This document shows positions 25,310-36,711 of a DNA stretch of 64,000 nucleotides, one piece after another. Every line of letters starts with the position of its first letter. Position 1 is the stretch's first letter. The translations under genes and the position numbers were made by a program. The stretch lies in assembly GCA_963971425.1 (NCBI GenBank), contig OZ020517.1:27236668-27300667 (forward strand), read 5' to 3'. The DNA is from Bryoerythrophyllum caledonicum. Lineage: Eukaryota; Streptophyta; Bryopsida; Pottiales; Pottiaceae. The notes beneath the pieces were generated by a model. It was given only the letters and a program-made list of their open reading frames with translations, was not told where the DNA came from and made no database searches.

Positions 25310-25788
25310 ATTCGAAACACCTAATCTGCAACCGACTGGCATTTCCTTCGCCGCCGGATTCACCGTTTGTTTGATGATGAGCAGGAGCCAGGTCGAGGAT
25401 GAGAGCTTGTTTGACTGTGCCGAGAAGGCTTGGGATTTGGTGATGTACTACGCTCTCGTGTGAACTCTTACCTTTGGCCTACATATGCAGCTGATTGCCT
25501 GTCCTTGAAATCTAGAATCACTCTTTTCTATCCAATGTTTGGCTTCGGAATTACTTGCAGAGGAGTTCCAAATCTGTGTTGACAATGCCTACGAGCGAAG
25601 CGGTTTTTGAACCCTAAACATCGCTTCCGGAGCATCAGGAAACATTAGCAATCCAGAACGGTGGAATATGAGGATTTCTGTAGTGTCTAATCCAGCTACC
25701 TTTAGTTTCTTAACGCTGCTCCGGGGTTTCACACATCGCTTGTTGCAGGCTCTCACACGTTGCTTGCTGCTGGTTCCTCTCACAAGTA

Positions 25789-25837
25789 TATCCCATAAAC
25801 ATAACCGCCTAGTGCTTGGATGCTCAAGTATATAAAG
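25789..25837 (+). promoter_or_regulatory. plant snRNA promoter (USE-like and TATA), U1 copy 2
   Basis: TATCCCATAAAC at 25789 and TATATAAAG at 25829, with the same 40-bp and 30-bp spacings as in copy 1, although the DNA between them has diverged. That conservation of spacing supports function. Confidence 0.72.
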
Positions 25838-25857
25838 CGGGAGTGGCGATGGAGAAA

Positions 25858-26018
25858 TCACTTACCTGGGCGGGGTCGATCCACGATCCGGAAGGTGGAT
25901 GGCCTGGAGGTGCCTGCCCCATCGCACTTTCGGGGCCAGCGGCTGTAGCATCTCTCCACGGAGGGCATGCACGTCATAATTTGTGGCAGCGGGGGCTCGC
26001 GTTCGCGCGGCCCTTACC
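25858..26018 (+). ncRNA. U1 spliceosomal snRNA, copy 2
   Basis: Second U1 gene. It keeps the 5' splice-site-recognition ACTTACCTG, a stem-loop I loop closer to the family form (CACGATCCGGAAGGTGG), the Sm site ATAATTTGTGG and the 3' stem-loop GCGGGGGCTCGCGTTCGCGC. The stem-loop II loop reads ATCGCAC instead of ATTGCAC, a change in the U1A/U2B''-type binding loop. It is preceded by its own USE and TATA. Length about 161 nt. Confidence 0.92.
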
Positions 26019-26511
26019 AAGTCATCACTAAAACTGGAAGGAAACGGTTGCGAACTTCTCGAAAATACGACTTCGTCCCTTAGTTGAACTGACAATGGCC
26101 AGCTCTGTGATGAATTTCTTCTCCAGGTGGAGTGATTTAGAGGTGTGTCTGGCGATGTATACACCACCGACCTGCAGGCAATGGCGCTAATCACTTTCCT
26201 GATGATCTGGATTATAGAATTACTTTGCAGCTCCGTGATTCTTTTCTTTCCAACGTCTTTCTACAGATTTCTCTGCGGAGAGGTTCTAGATTTGTATTGA
26301 CAATGCTTCGGAGCTAAGTAAGTTTGATGTTAGACAAGGAGTGATCTTTGAAATTTGAAGAAGAGACTAAGTAACTAGACGGGACATTACAAATGATAAA
26401 TTCCAAAATGTTATGCAATTGTCTAAAACAGAACCGTATCGTGCAAGAAAACTGGTCTTTTCAAGTGTATTTCCATAATTCTCCACCACCTGTTAACCCT
26501 TAACCCTATAA

Positions 26512-27977
26512 CCCCTAAAGGGCATTTTCACACCGAAAACACTTCAAAACTGCTCGTTCTAGTGCAATCAGTAATGAGGTAATCAAAACTTTTATTTCTG
26601 TATCTAGCCGTATAAACTAAATTAAGACTTACACATTAACGTCCTCACAAAATTTCATAAATTTTGACCGCACGGATTGAAAGATTATAGTGTTTGAAGT
26701 AGTTTTTTTTCTTCCCTCCTTTGAGTGGATCAGCCGACTTTGACTACACTTGGTGTCAAATTTTTGCACTATACAAGGTTTGAAAACATTACCATCATGT
26801 TAATCATGATGTTGTTTTCTTGAACACCAATTTTTAGAGGTAGAGAAGGGATGTAGAGTATTCAAAACAAATGTGCAAAGAGTGGAGGTTCAAAAATTGC
26901 CAATTCACGTTAAATTTTTTTGTGAACTAAATATGTTATAGAATGATAACCCGAATGGTCAATAAGAAGGTTTGCACCACATCTTGTAGTTGAAAAAATA
27001 AAATGTAAGAAATATAAAGATCTCTAAATTTTATGTGGAAAAGAAGATGTTTTTTTGGTACCTTGCTGAACAAAGTGTGACAATGTGTGAAAATGTTTGA
27101 CTTGGATTATTATGCTATTTTCCACTTAAGACAAGAGATTTTTGTAGACAATGTGAAAGGAAATAATATTATTTGCTAGTATTGAAAATCTCACATTCAA
27201 TAGATTGTCCTAGCAAAAGTTTTTGGAGTTGCCCGACGTGCTCGGTCTCCTCATTTGAAATCCAAAACCCTATAAGCTAGAGACACCCAATTCCGATCAC
27301 TTAAGCCAGTTGGGGACTCAAATGTATGTCAAAAACATTTATGCAGAAAGATGCGGAATTTGAATTGAAACTCAACAAATATTTTTTCAAATTTAATCGC
27401 AAAGATTTGGAATGGATATAGAATTCAAAAGCCCACAAATCACCAAAGCCCATAATCAAACTCTAGAGTAGGTGAGATTTGGTGCCCTCCTTTACCCAAT
27501 GCCAATAAGTGAGAGTGAGTAAAAGAGAGAAGACATGCCATGGATAACCAACTCATGGAGGGTACCCAATACGGATCCACCTTGTTCGGCTTTCAAGGCA
27601 AGGCCACCAATGAGAGCTCAATTGAGGTGGAGCAACCCAAAATTGCACACTTCATGACCCAATGCCGATAATGACTGTTATTTTCATATTTTGAATTATC
27701 GATTTTGAGTCATGCACCATTTCATGCATTTGCCATTTTCATGCACCATGCCATACATACTCTACTGATCGGAATTGAGTGGCCGATCGGAATTGGGTGC
27801 CTCTACCTTATTTCTTTCATACAATGTCAAATTCAGAAAAAAAAAATGGACTCACACAAACCTATTAGCAATGTTCATCTACAGTAGAAATTTAAAAATG
27901 AATGTTATAAATTGACACCATAGGAACAGGCCCAAACCTTCAAGAGTCCTCCAAGGGGACTCTTGGGCCTTTAGAGG
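26512..27977 (-). mobile_element. TTAA-family TIR element, copy C, with a foreign insertion
   Basis: Starts CCCCTAAAGGGCATTTTCAC and ends GGGCCTTTAGAGG, with TTAA on the right (27978-27981) and ATAA on the left. Removing the 528-bp insertion at 27278-27805 leaves about 938 bp, the family length. Interior landmarks (ttgaaagattatagtgtttgaag, ggagttgcccgacgtg, ttgacaccataggaac) are in order. Confidence 0.8.
27278..27805. mobile_element. 528-bp TIR element inserted in TTAA copy C
   Basis: The ends TAGAGACACCCAATTCCGAT and ATCGGAATTGGGTGCCTCTA are inverted repeats with 20 of 21 positions matching when one further base is included. The outer TA at each end may be a Tc1/mariner-type target duplication. 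The terminal motif is repeated just inside the right end (gatcggaattgagtggccgatcggaatt). The interior has no coding frame. Its borders are clear because the host element is known. Confidence 0.75.
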
Positions 27978-27981
27978 TTAA

Positions 27982-28679
27982 GGCCTACGAGGGTGACCAG
28001 GCCTTGAAGAATCTAGAAGTGTAATAGATCATGTAGAACATCATCTACACAATGGTTACATTTCATCGTCATTGGTTGTCATGGAAATCATTATATTTCA
28101 TCCATCAAACTTTGGCACACATTCTCAGTGCATTTGTTTGTTGGAAGCGCATGGATCCTCAAAACTTAGTGTAGGCCAAGGATCAAAAAAAGATAAAGTA
28201 TCAGCCCACCAAATTCACAAATTACTCCAAAAGTGACCAGCTATGGGCCTCTTGTCCTTAAACGTCAGTCGAGCACCATCAGAAACCAAATATACAGTTA
28301 CATATTTTACTCTTAAAATACAAAAATGCATTGAAATCATCCAGAGATACATATTGATTGAAGATTCTTCAACTTATACCTTTCATTTGGAGGTCATTTC
28401 AATAGTTGAACCTTATCATTTTCAAATACAAGACCATATATTTAGAATAGATGACCATTTTGCAACTTCTCAAACATGTAGTAGGTGCAATAATGTTCTA
28501 AATTTGAAATGCCATGTGTCATTGGATTGGGCTCAACACATTTACAAAGTATTGCAAATATTGTGTACATCAATTCTTTTGTAAGTATTGTATACATTAT
28601 ACCCTATATGTCAAATGCATAGAAAACATCATGTTGCAACCCAAATTTGGCTTCTCATGTCTTTAAGGGTTAATCGAGT
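27982..28679 (+). mobile_element. probable long member of the CCCTTTAA/TTAA family
   Basis: Lies between TTAA at 27978-27981 (shared with copy C) and TTAA at 28680-28683, and ends CTTTAAGGG. The left 130 bp (GCCTACGAGGGTG, taatagatcatgtagaacat, ttacatttcatcg, atggaaatcatta) is homologous to 32165-32300. The left terminal CCCTTTAA is missing or was lost at the junction with copy C. The right two thirds contain a Fanzor/TnpB-like coding relic. Confidence 0.5.
28110..28590 (+). pseudogene. Fanzor/TnpB-like C-terminal relic (zinc ribbon and flanks)
   Basis: One frame with a single in-frame stop (at about 28225) reads, in order, a G-rich segment (EAHGSSKLSVGQGSKK, then HKLLQK), about 75 residues without recognised motif, then FRIDDHFATSQTCSRCNNVL, LKCHVSLDWAQ and HIYKVLQIL. 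The TS-x-x-C-x-x-C signature after an acidic pair, then a further Cys and W-x-x-H-I-x-x-V-L, mirrors the end of TnpB/Fanzor nucleases (DExxTS..C..C ... WNRDvNAa.NI). The last catalytic Asp position is His and a fourth zinc ligand is not evident, so it would be inactive. The N-terminal two thirds are absent. A chance resemblance remains possible. Confidence 0.4.
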
Positions 28680-29696
28680 TGTATACTCTTGCGCACGTGC
28701 AATGTATCAAATACATGATATAGAGTCCTTACATAAGTAGATGCTAAAATGGTCTTAATTCAAGATAACGGAAAGTCAATGATCATGTAATTTGTGTGAG
28801 TATAGTCACCTTCCTTTACAAGAGCATATGTTACAACAACCATTTCATTATAACAGTTGGCTTGCCCTCCTCAGTGTACATTCCAAGACCAAAGCCAATC
28901 CATTGGAACAACCACTCTTTGTAGCAGGTAAACAAACATGGCTACTGTAGAGGGAGCTGGCTGTATTGCACCAAGTAGAAAACGTGCAATAATGCAATTG
29001 TAAGAAGGAAGGTCGAAAGCATGCGTACCATGTTCACATTGGGCACACTAAATTGTACACTACATTGTCCTCTTCATTGTACTGTAAATGGAGCACAATG
29101 TACAGTATAGTCTCTTCTAGTTCCTCTACACTAAAAGTTTCATTTAGTGTACACTAAAAATTATATTTAGTGTTGGATGACAATTGGTGTATTTACCACC
29201 ATCATGCCCCAACACTATTAGTCAACTTGTGGACAATTAGTGTATTGGGGCCACCATTTCTTAATGGCAGCCTCCCTTTTAGCCTACTTGTGCACATGTA
29301 TATTTCAAAATCTAACACTAAATGTCAACTTCTTCATTTTTCAATTCTTTAAATCTTACTATTGTTCACAATTGGTGTTGGAATTGACAATTAGAGTTGC
29401 TACAATTCTACCCTTGTTGACAATTGGTGTTGTTGTTCGTGTTTAGTGTTGCCAACACTAAATATAATTTTTAGTGTAGTGGACACTAAATACGAACCCA
29501 TACACTAATTGTCAACTACGCAATTAGTGTAGTGACAAAATAGTACGCTAAATGTGAACTACTACACTATTTGTGAACTTTTGTAAAGATTGGAATATTA
29601 ACTTTTTTACTCGTGCACGTTTAGTGTATTGAAAGTAGAAGAGAATTATGTGTACAAAAAGGTGAAGAAGAGAAAAAATAAAACTCACGAAGAAAA

Positions 29697-29840
29697 AATT
29701 GGAAAAAACAACAATTGGGAAAAAACAACAATTAGGAAAAAACAACATTTTTGCAAAAACAACAATTAGGAAAAAACAATTAGGAAAAAACAACATTTTT
29801 GAAAAAAACAAGAACTAGGGAAAAACATCAATTCGGGGGA
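29697..29840 (+). repeat. tandem array of AAAAAACAACAATTAGG-type units
   Basis: About eight imperfect units of 15-20 bp (ggaaaaaacaacaattggg and variants), all within the 1.3-kb TIR element. The reverse-strand Phe-rich frame here is an artefact. Confidence 0.8.
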
Positions 29841-29854
29841 AAAAGACAACTAAC

Positions 29855-30315
29855 CATTTGAAAAGGTAAACTTTTGTAAAAATAAGCTTTTCCAAATGTA
29901 AACATTTGAAAAAGTAAAGATTTGAAAAAGTAAACGTTTGAAAAGTTCACTTTTTCAAAAGTAAACTTCTGAGAAAGTTCACTTTTTCAAAAGTTTACTT
30001 TTGAAAAGGTTTACTTTTGAAAAAGTTTACTTTTGAAAAAGTTTACTTTTGAAAAAGTTTATTTTTGAAAAAGTTTACTTTTGAAAAGTAAACTTGGAAA
30101 AAAGTAAAATTTTGAAAAAGTAAAGTTTGGAAAAGTAAGGTTTTGAAAAAGTAAAGTTTTGAAAAAGTAAATGTTTGGAAAAGTAAACTTTTTAAGAAGT
30201 AAAACTTGAAAAAGTAATCTCTTGAAAAAGTAAGCTTTAAAAATATTAAATTTCCATAAAGTGTACTCTAATAAAGTAATCTTTGATAAAGTAAATTTTG
30301 ATCAAATAATCTTTT
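29855..30315 (+). repeat. alternating GTAAACTTTTGAAAAA array with inverted halves
   Basis: About 25 units of roughly 17 bp. Units change orientation within the array: gtaaacattTGAAAAAGTAAA forms on the outer parts and TTTACTTTTGAAAAAGTTTA forms in the middle (about 29990-30080). The array can therefore form long hairpins. Confidence 0.8.
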
Positions 30316-30425
30316 GAGAAAGTACACTTGTTTGCAATTAGTATACTATTTGTCAACTTGTTCGCAATAAGTGTACTAAGGTAAGTACACTATTCGTGTC
30401 ATTACACTAAATGAAACTGTTAGTG

Positions 30426-32164
30426 TAGTTATCTCCAGAGTGTCTTGAAACCTCTACTCTATGCCAACAATAATTACAATTGAATGGAGTTGGCCATTTA
30501 CAAAAGAAAAAAGAATTGGAGCCGAATATTTTACAATTTGAGAAGTTGATACATCGTGCATGTTGTTATGTGCCATAAACTTCAAAAAGAGAAACTATGT
30601 GACTCAATTCCATTTTTGAAAGTGGTTTGGTGTATAGGTGCAACCCAACTCAAGAGATATTACATGGTAGAAGATGATTGCATTGGATTTTGATAAAATT
30701 CATAGTTGAGAGGGTTGTTGTGCATAAGTGTGTTGCTTCTAGTGATTGTAGTTGACATTACCTAGATTATATGTGAGGAATATTGCATATTTATATAGCA
30801 TTCTATTTGTGTAAGAACTTGAAAGTCGTTGCATGAGCTATTGTGTGAAGATTTGAGGTTGAGTCCGTAAGTGCATCATGACAAGAAGTTAGATTGCAAA
30901 TGAGCAAAGAAACATGGTAGTTGGTATGAGGGCAAGAGACTTATTATCAAGTCAAATTGTGCATAGAGTGCATAAGTTGAAGTCTGCAATTTCAAAGCCT
31001 GGGGAACATCATTTGGACCAACAAGTCATCCTTTGAAGTTGGAAAGCATTCACGACATATTTGAGTATGGCAACATGTTTATAAACACTATGGTTGGCGT
31101 TGTTCAACACTCAACTTTTGGACTAGGAGAACTTCAATTATAGTTTGAGATGCATTCAAAGCTTATACAAAAACAAATTTGGTGTTGATTCTTTTTTGGT
31201 GTTTATGTATGAGTGGTTGTATAAAAATTTAATCAGTATTGCATATTCGATTAGGAATCTTTATTAATTTGAAGAAATTTGTAAATTTTAAGTTTTTGGA
31301 ATGTTGAGTTTCATATGTAAGAAATTGCTTATAGTATTCAATGAGAGTATAGAGAAATTGGTAGTAGCATAAACTATGTTGTGTAAATTTAATTCAAAGA
31401 GAATATGTCTTTGCAGTGTCAAAGCAAGTTCAAAATAATAAGTAGGACAAGATGAATAATTTTTTTAAGAATTTCACATTTTTGAATATTAATAATTCCT
31501 AGATTAGTCATACATAGTCATGGAAGGCAAGGAATATAATCTACTATCGAAAGTGATCCAAAACGAGAAAGTTTATAGGTATGCATTATGTCATTGAAGT
31601 TGTTGACTTTCCCTCATGAATAAAATTTTCAACAATGATTTACAATATACTTTCTCTAATCATGGAACACAAATGAGTATAATTGATACAAATGTAGAAG
31701 TTTAATTGAAATAGGTGAACCTCTGAAATCCAAAAAGCTTGAAATGGTATTTTTTGAGCCTAGAACAGATTACAATAATTACAACTTTGATATTAGAAGG
31801 AAGTGGCTTTGGATGGGAGTACAATATCTTCCTAGAGTAGGCTTATGTGAAGACATACCAATCTATGAGATTTTCTATAAAGCCGGAGAAGTCAAATAGG
31901 TGAATAGAATACTCTTGACTTCTAGAAAACCCTAGGAGGATTGGTTTTATCATTTATTTATCCTCCATGTTAAAACTTAGCTTAAATCTTCATTTCAATT
32001 CACTAAAGAATTGCGTAAAATTTGTAGGAATTATTCATAGAGATTCAAACTACGCCTCAATAAATATTCATCTCTCCTTGCAAAGTTAAAAAAAAATGGT
32101 ATACCCTTCCAACAATTTTAAACACTAGTCTAAGAGTACAAAGAACTAACATCGTGTACATCAA
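30426..32164. other. AT-rich intergenic DNA
   Basis: No gene, RNA or clear repeat recognised. Open frames are short and lack motifs. Confidence 0.5.
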
Positions 32165-32458
32165 CCCTTTAACGCCTAAGTAAACCATGAGGCACTCGGA
32201 GAATCTACAAGGGTAATAGATTATGCATAACAACATCATGTACACAACAGGTACATTTCATTGCAACATCACTTCACGGAAATCACTGTAGTTTGTCTAT
32301 GTCTGCATTAATTGGAGATCATAGAGATGCGTTGGAAAGCTCTCTCGGAGCTCCAAGTGCGTTCTCGGTACCGCAATGACAATGGGCAATCGTGGTGAAA
32401 GTTACAATACCAAAAGCACAAAAATTAACCCTGCCAAAGCCTTGTAGGCATGAAAGGG
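32165..32458 (+). mobile_element. CCCTTTAA/TTAA family element, 294 bp
   Basis: Ends CCCTTTAACGCCTAAG and CTTGTAGGCATGAAAGGG are imperfect inverted repeats. Flanks are TCAA (left, one mismatch) and TTAA (32459-32462). The left 130 bp match 27982-28120. Non-coding. Confidence 0.65.
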
Positions 32459-32462
32459 TTAA

Positions 32463-34205
32463 AGTGGTATGAAATTTACACCTTAGTGCAATGCAAAAAT
32501 TTGAAACAAAATAAAGTCCAAGTTTGTTGACCCTCTCTATGTAGGGGAGGGACAAACCCATTTCCCTTGGTACAAACATGGTGGTCTTCCAGTATGTGCG
32601 GTCGAAAATAAAAGGATTGATTTTGTGGACTAGTTTACATGACCATTGTAAGCTAGTTGGATTGGATCTAGGCAAGTATGGATTCCTTATTGAAAACGCA
32701 TTGTTTTTGTATAAATGTTGAATGACTTAGGAGTTTCCTAGTAGTGTAGTATTCAAATAAAAAGAGGAGATATTTTTATTGAAACTTTGGATGACTTTAC
32801 AAATAACTCTTATATAAAGGGGCGTACTAAAGTATATTCATTGATTTTCTTAAAGAACCATTTTTGGATCGCATAATACTATTCATGCAAGAGCGTTTTT
32901 TTAAAAATGGTTTATTTTTTGTTCTTTTCTAATTCAAATAACACAACCCAAATTTGGTATAGGGCACCCTTCTTGTGGACATGGAACCAAGGATGGAAGT
33001 ATCTTCATGAGACCCATTAGGATCCTACCTAGGATTCTTCAAGATGTTAAATGGGAATACTTTAGTGTGCCTCTTTCATAAAATCACCCATTAAGTTAAC
33101 CCTTAAATTCCAATACCAAAGGCTGGAACTCTCCACTTCAAACTTCAATATCTGATCATAGAAAATCCTAAAACAATAATAGAATTACAAAGTAATCAAT
33201 ACTCTTTTGAAAAGTGGATGGATGAAAAAGTATGTCTGCTAATAAGAATTGAAGAGTGTAGAAAATGGGCTACAAATGGGTACAAATTGGTCCAAAACTA
33301 CCCGGATGATAGTGTGAGATACCCAAAGACATGAGGTTGTGGATTTGATCCCACGCTCTAAAATCTTCTCTCGCAGGACCGGGCCACCGCAAATTGCCAA
33401 TAACTCAGTCACGTCTAAAACCGACAATATTTCATGATTGACATGTAGTTTTTCACTAGAAACCGCCAATAATTGCACATGTAACTAACTTCCTAATTTA
33501 GCGCCGGTAGCTAATGGCATGGGTAGCGGAAGTTGGTTTCAAAGGTGGTTGTTGTAGGGGTAAATGAATAGAAGGGTGAAATTATTGGCGGTTTTGCATC
33601 ATGGCATGAATGGGCATGGGTTGCTCTCAAAATTAGTGAATGTGTCAGAGTGCATGTAAGATACAGGGAACTAGGATTTTCCGAATTTAATTTTAGGGTG
33701 AATAATACCCGGTTTCCACTTTTTTTGTTGGTGGTTTTAGGCCATTTGTGGGAGGGTCATGGCCCCCACCTACTAGCGCTGACCCAACTTTTTTCACATG
33801 TAACTTTGGAAATTCATAACTAATTTATTATACATCGGAAAAATATGAAATCACTTGGGTTGAAACTGTAATTCAATTGGCTATCACTGAAAAACAACTT
33901 AACTGTTATCTAGGCTCTCCATACATGCAAAATTTTAACTTGACAGTTATGGGGAGTTTACCTTGTAGCAGCTCGTGTGTTCCAAAAAAGGAAAAGAAAA
34001 GGGCTACAAATAGCTTGAAGTGGGTCAGTTCCACGGCAATGGGAATGGTTGAGGGCTCCAGATTCCGTGCCACCAGAAATGAGTCCATCTCACTCGGGGA
34101 ATCATCGCAAGCGACACAGCGAGTTGATTGTAGTGATGCGGGGAACGTGACATGCATCTCAAGTCCTTGAACACTCTCCAACGCTAGTCTCAGTCAGTGG
34201 GCTCT
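32463..34205. other. intergenic DNA and upstream region of the PhyH gene
   Basis: No feature recognised from 32463 to about 33.8 kb. The last few hundred bases before 34206 are less AT-rich and probably include the PhyH promoter and leader. Confidence 0.45.
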
Positions 34206-36711
34206 ATGCGGCTGCAATCGGCAGCTCCACCCGCACGCATGGCCATCTCCATGTCGCTGCGGAAGGCGCTCTGCCGTCCACCACTCTGCGCTCGCGCCTT
34301 CGCCTCGTCTGTCTCCTCCTTGTAAGTGCCCAATTTGGCGTTGATGTGGTAAACTCCAACACCCCTAGGAACTATGGGTAGGGTGACAATCTTGCTACTT
34401 TCATGATCCAAACGTTCCGATTTTGCCATGGTATCACGTCAGGGGAATCTGGCCGTGCCTTTTTGGTAGGGAAGGACGTTTATAGAAGTGTGTGAGCATA
34501 ATATGTTGAGGAACGCGAAATTTTGGACATGCTTTTTTCTTTGGAGTACAGGTTCTTTTTAGTTTATTTCAGGAGTTTGTTCTGTATCTGAGAAAATGGG
34601 TCACTTAGATTACGAGGGTTTGTGGATGATCCGTTCTCAGGCTGTGGTCGTGGTTTGAGTAGATGCAGCTTGAGAGGGCTTTGAGGTTTTGAGTAGTTTT
34701 ATGTGTGATTTGAGTGGGCTGACAGTGCTGGGAACGTGAGCGCAGAATTTCTGAGGAAGAGGTTCGGCGCTTCGAGGAGGATGGGGCAACTGTGGTGCGC
34801 CAGCTTTTCCCCCCGGAATGGCTCGATCAACTCCGGGCTGCGGCCGAAGTGAACATGAAGAATCCAGGTTCGATGGTTTTTATTGCCTTTGGAAACATCG
34901 CCAGAAGGATCACTGTTTCATTGGAATTCATTTGTGTCCCTCGTGAGATTGCACTGAAACAACGGAGGAATACAATCAATCTCACAGCAAACCAGGGCTT
35001 TCACAGAAGCTTTCGATGAACCTAATCACGCATTTCTCCTTTGCAGGTGTACTATGTGATGAACATGTAAGACCTGGCGAGGTAATTACGCCTACCCTTG
35101 AATCGCGTTCATGTGCTTGTCACGGCAGTTTAAGATTCTGAGATGGACACTCATGGTAGCTCATATGTAACATTATGTAACATGTGTTCCTCATATGCTT
35201 GTGATCCTCTTTACAGTTTGAATATTGTGAAATTCTAGCAATGAGCTTGACTAATCATGTGCGGATGTCGGTGCTAAGATTCTGAGACAGGGAATTTGGA
35301 CAAGGAACTCTCATTTCTAGCTCATTTGTAACATCATCTCATATGTGTTCCTCATATGCTTGTTATCCTCTTTACGGTTTGAACAAGGTGAGAATTTAGG
35401 GGAATTCTGGCAATGAGCTTGATACCCTTGGATGTTGGTGGCAGCCAGGACGCTTTCATGATGATCAGTTTCTTTGGAGACGGCATGAGACAATGCGGCG
35501 CTTCATTTACGAGTCGCCTGCGGCCGAAATAGCGCGACACATGATGCGGTTGGTCATTTTACCTTTTCCCCTATCCTCTTGCCAATGTTTTCCTTATAAA
35601 GTAGTCAATCTTTTTCTTGGTGCAGAGGCAAGCAAGTGCAGTTATTCTATGATCAGCTGTTTGTGAAGGAGCCCGGCACACGCAAGACGACTCCCTGGCA
35701 CAACGATCACAGTTACTGGCAACTGAAGGGCAATCAAGTCATCTCGTTGTGGCTGGCGCTGGACCCCGTCCCAAAATCCTCTTGTGTCAAGTATGTCAAA
35801 GGATCGCACAAGTGGCAGCTCCTTCACAAGTGCGTTCATCTTCACATTTTTCCTTCAATCTCATTGTTTTGAATGTAGAAAAGCGCTGCATTGTTTTTAC
35901 TGTGAAAGCATCTGGTAATTATTTGACTGACGCTTGTGGGGTTGCGTTCCCAATTAGGATTTCTTCGTTTTCAGGTGATGAGCAGCGTTACAAGGAGTCT
36001 GCGTCTCTACCTGATATTCCAGACATTGATAGCAAACGCGACAAGGTATTCACAAGACTTGCATAGCAACCTCAAAACGTTGTCAAGTATGCTGATGCAT
36101 CTGAAACTGTGGATTACCAAATGAGAAGAGGTTTTATAACCTCCGAAGTATATGATTGAAACTGGAAATTGTGTGGGATGCCAGTATGAACTCTTGACGT
36201 GGGATATGGAGCCTGGCGACTGTTTGGTGCACCATAGTTTTGCCGTCCATGGCGCTCCTGGTATTTCATCACAAAGCGGACGACGGCGGGCGTATGCAAC
36301 TCGCTGGTTCGGGGAAGACGTTGCTTTTGATCCTCGCCCAGGTACTTCCATGACCTGCGACTTCATGTTATTTCGAGAGTCATTTCAGTAGTAGATTGGT
36401 GTTGGACGTCACGTAGTACTGAAATTGTGGATTACCACTATAAAGATCACATGTGAATAGGGTACAGAGATGGCAGATCGTGGTTGTGTCGTGGATTTGG
36501 GACGTTTATAGACAAAATCATATTAAAATTATAGTCTTTTCGTTTAGTACGTTTTTATTAAATAGAGTTGCTTTTGGAAATTGTGATAATTGCAGGGACG
36601 ATGCATTATACGTGGGTTAATGCTGGTCTGGACCAGAGTTTGAAAGCAGAGGAACCGTTGAAGGCAAGCCTCTTTCCCATAGTGACACCAGCTCTGGAGC
36701 TTGGAGTCTAG
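34206..36711 (+). CDS. phytanoyl-CoA dioxygenase (PhyH) family protein, 8 exons
   Basis: Fe(II)/2-oxoglutarate-dependent oxygenase family; the substrate cannot be told. Exons: 34206-34321, 34746-34867, 35047-35081, 35445-35548, 35626-35829, 35958-36045, 36185-36341, 36596-36711, all GT-AG with frame preserved, giving 313 residues, normal for the family. The N-terminus is Arg/Ser/Ala-rich without acids (RLQSAAPPARMAISMSLRK), which suggests an organelle transit peptide, probably mitochondrial (inference). Metal ligands are H151 and D153 in TPWHNDHSYW and H245 in HHSFAVHGAPG; the 2-oxoglutarate Arg lies in GRRRAYATRW. Other family landmarks: GSHKW and WDMEPGDCL. The exon 6 acceptor CCAATTAG was chosen because the next AG gives a stop. 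An in-frame second ATG at 34239 is an alternative start. Confidence 0.87.

Larger units (their letters stand above)
24910..26320 (+). repeat. tandem segmental duplication with one U1 gene per unit
   Basis: Two units of about 0.7 kb. The USE/TATA/U1 block recurs at a spacing of 708 bp, and the DNA downstream of each U1 gene is also related (GAGGAGTTCCAAATCTGTGT then TGACAATGC near 25560, against GAGAGGTTCTAGATTTGTAT then TGACAATGC near 26277). The divergence outside the U1 core shows that the duplication is not recent and that the RNA core is under constraint. Confidence 0.7.
29129..30425 (+). mobile_element. 1.3-kb CACTAAA-end TIR element with internal tandem arrays
   Basis: The left end CACTAAAAGTTTCATTTAGT and the right end ACTAAATGAAACTGTTAGTG form an inverted repeat (25 of 26 including the flanking CTA), with TA outside each. 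Between them lie many short copies of the terminal motif (acactaaatataatttttagtgtagtg) and two satellite-like arrays (29697-29840, 29855-30315). No transposase. It shares its terminus type with the 215-bp and 697-bp elements. Confidence 0.75.

Noticed and set aside
29855-30315. CRISPR-like regular repeat array
   Set aside because: Unit spacing is continuous with no unique spacers, orientation flips, and the context is a plant nuclear transposon.
33300-33365. tRNA-like GTGGATTTGATCCCAC
   Set aside because: Only a T-arm-like hairpin; no D arm or anticodon arm at the right spacing.
35946-36045. Alternative PhyH exon 6 beginning at the TTTTCAG acceptor near 35975
   Set aside because: Joining it to exon 5 gives an immediate stop; the upstream acceptor CCAATTAG keeps the conserved frame.
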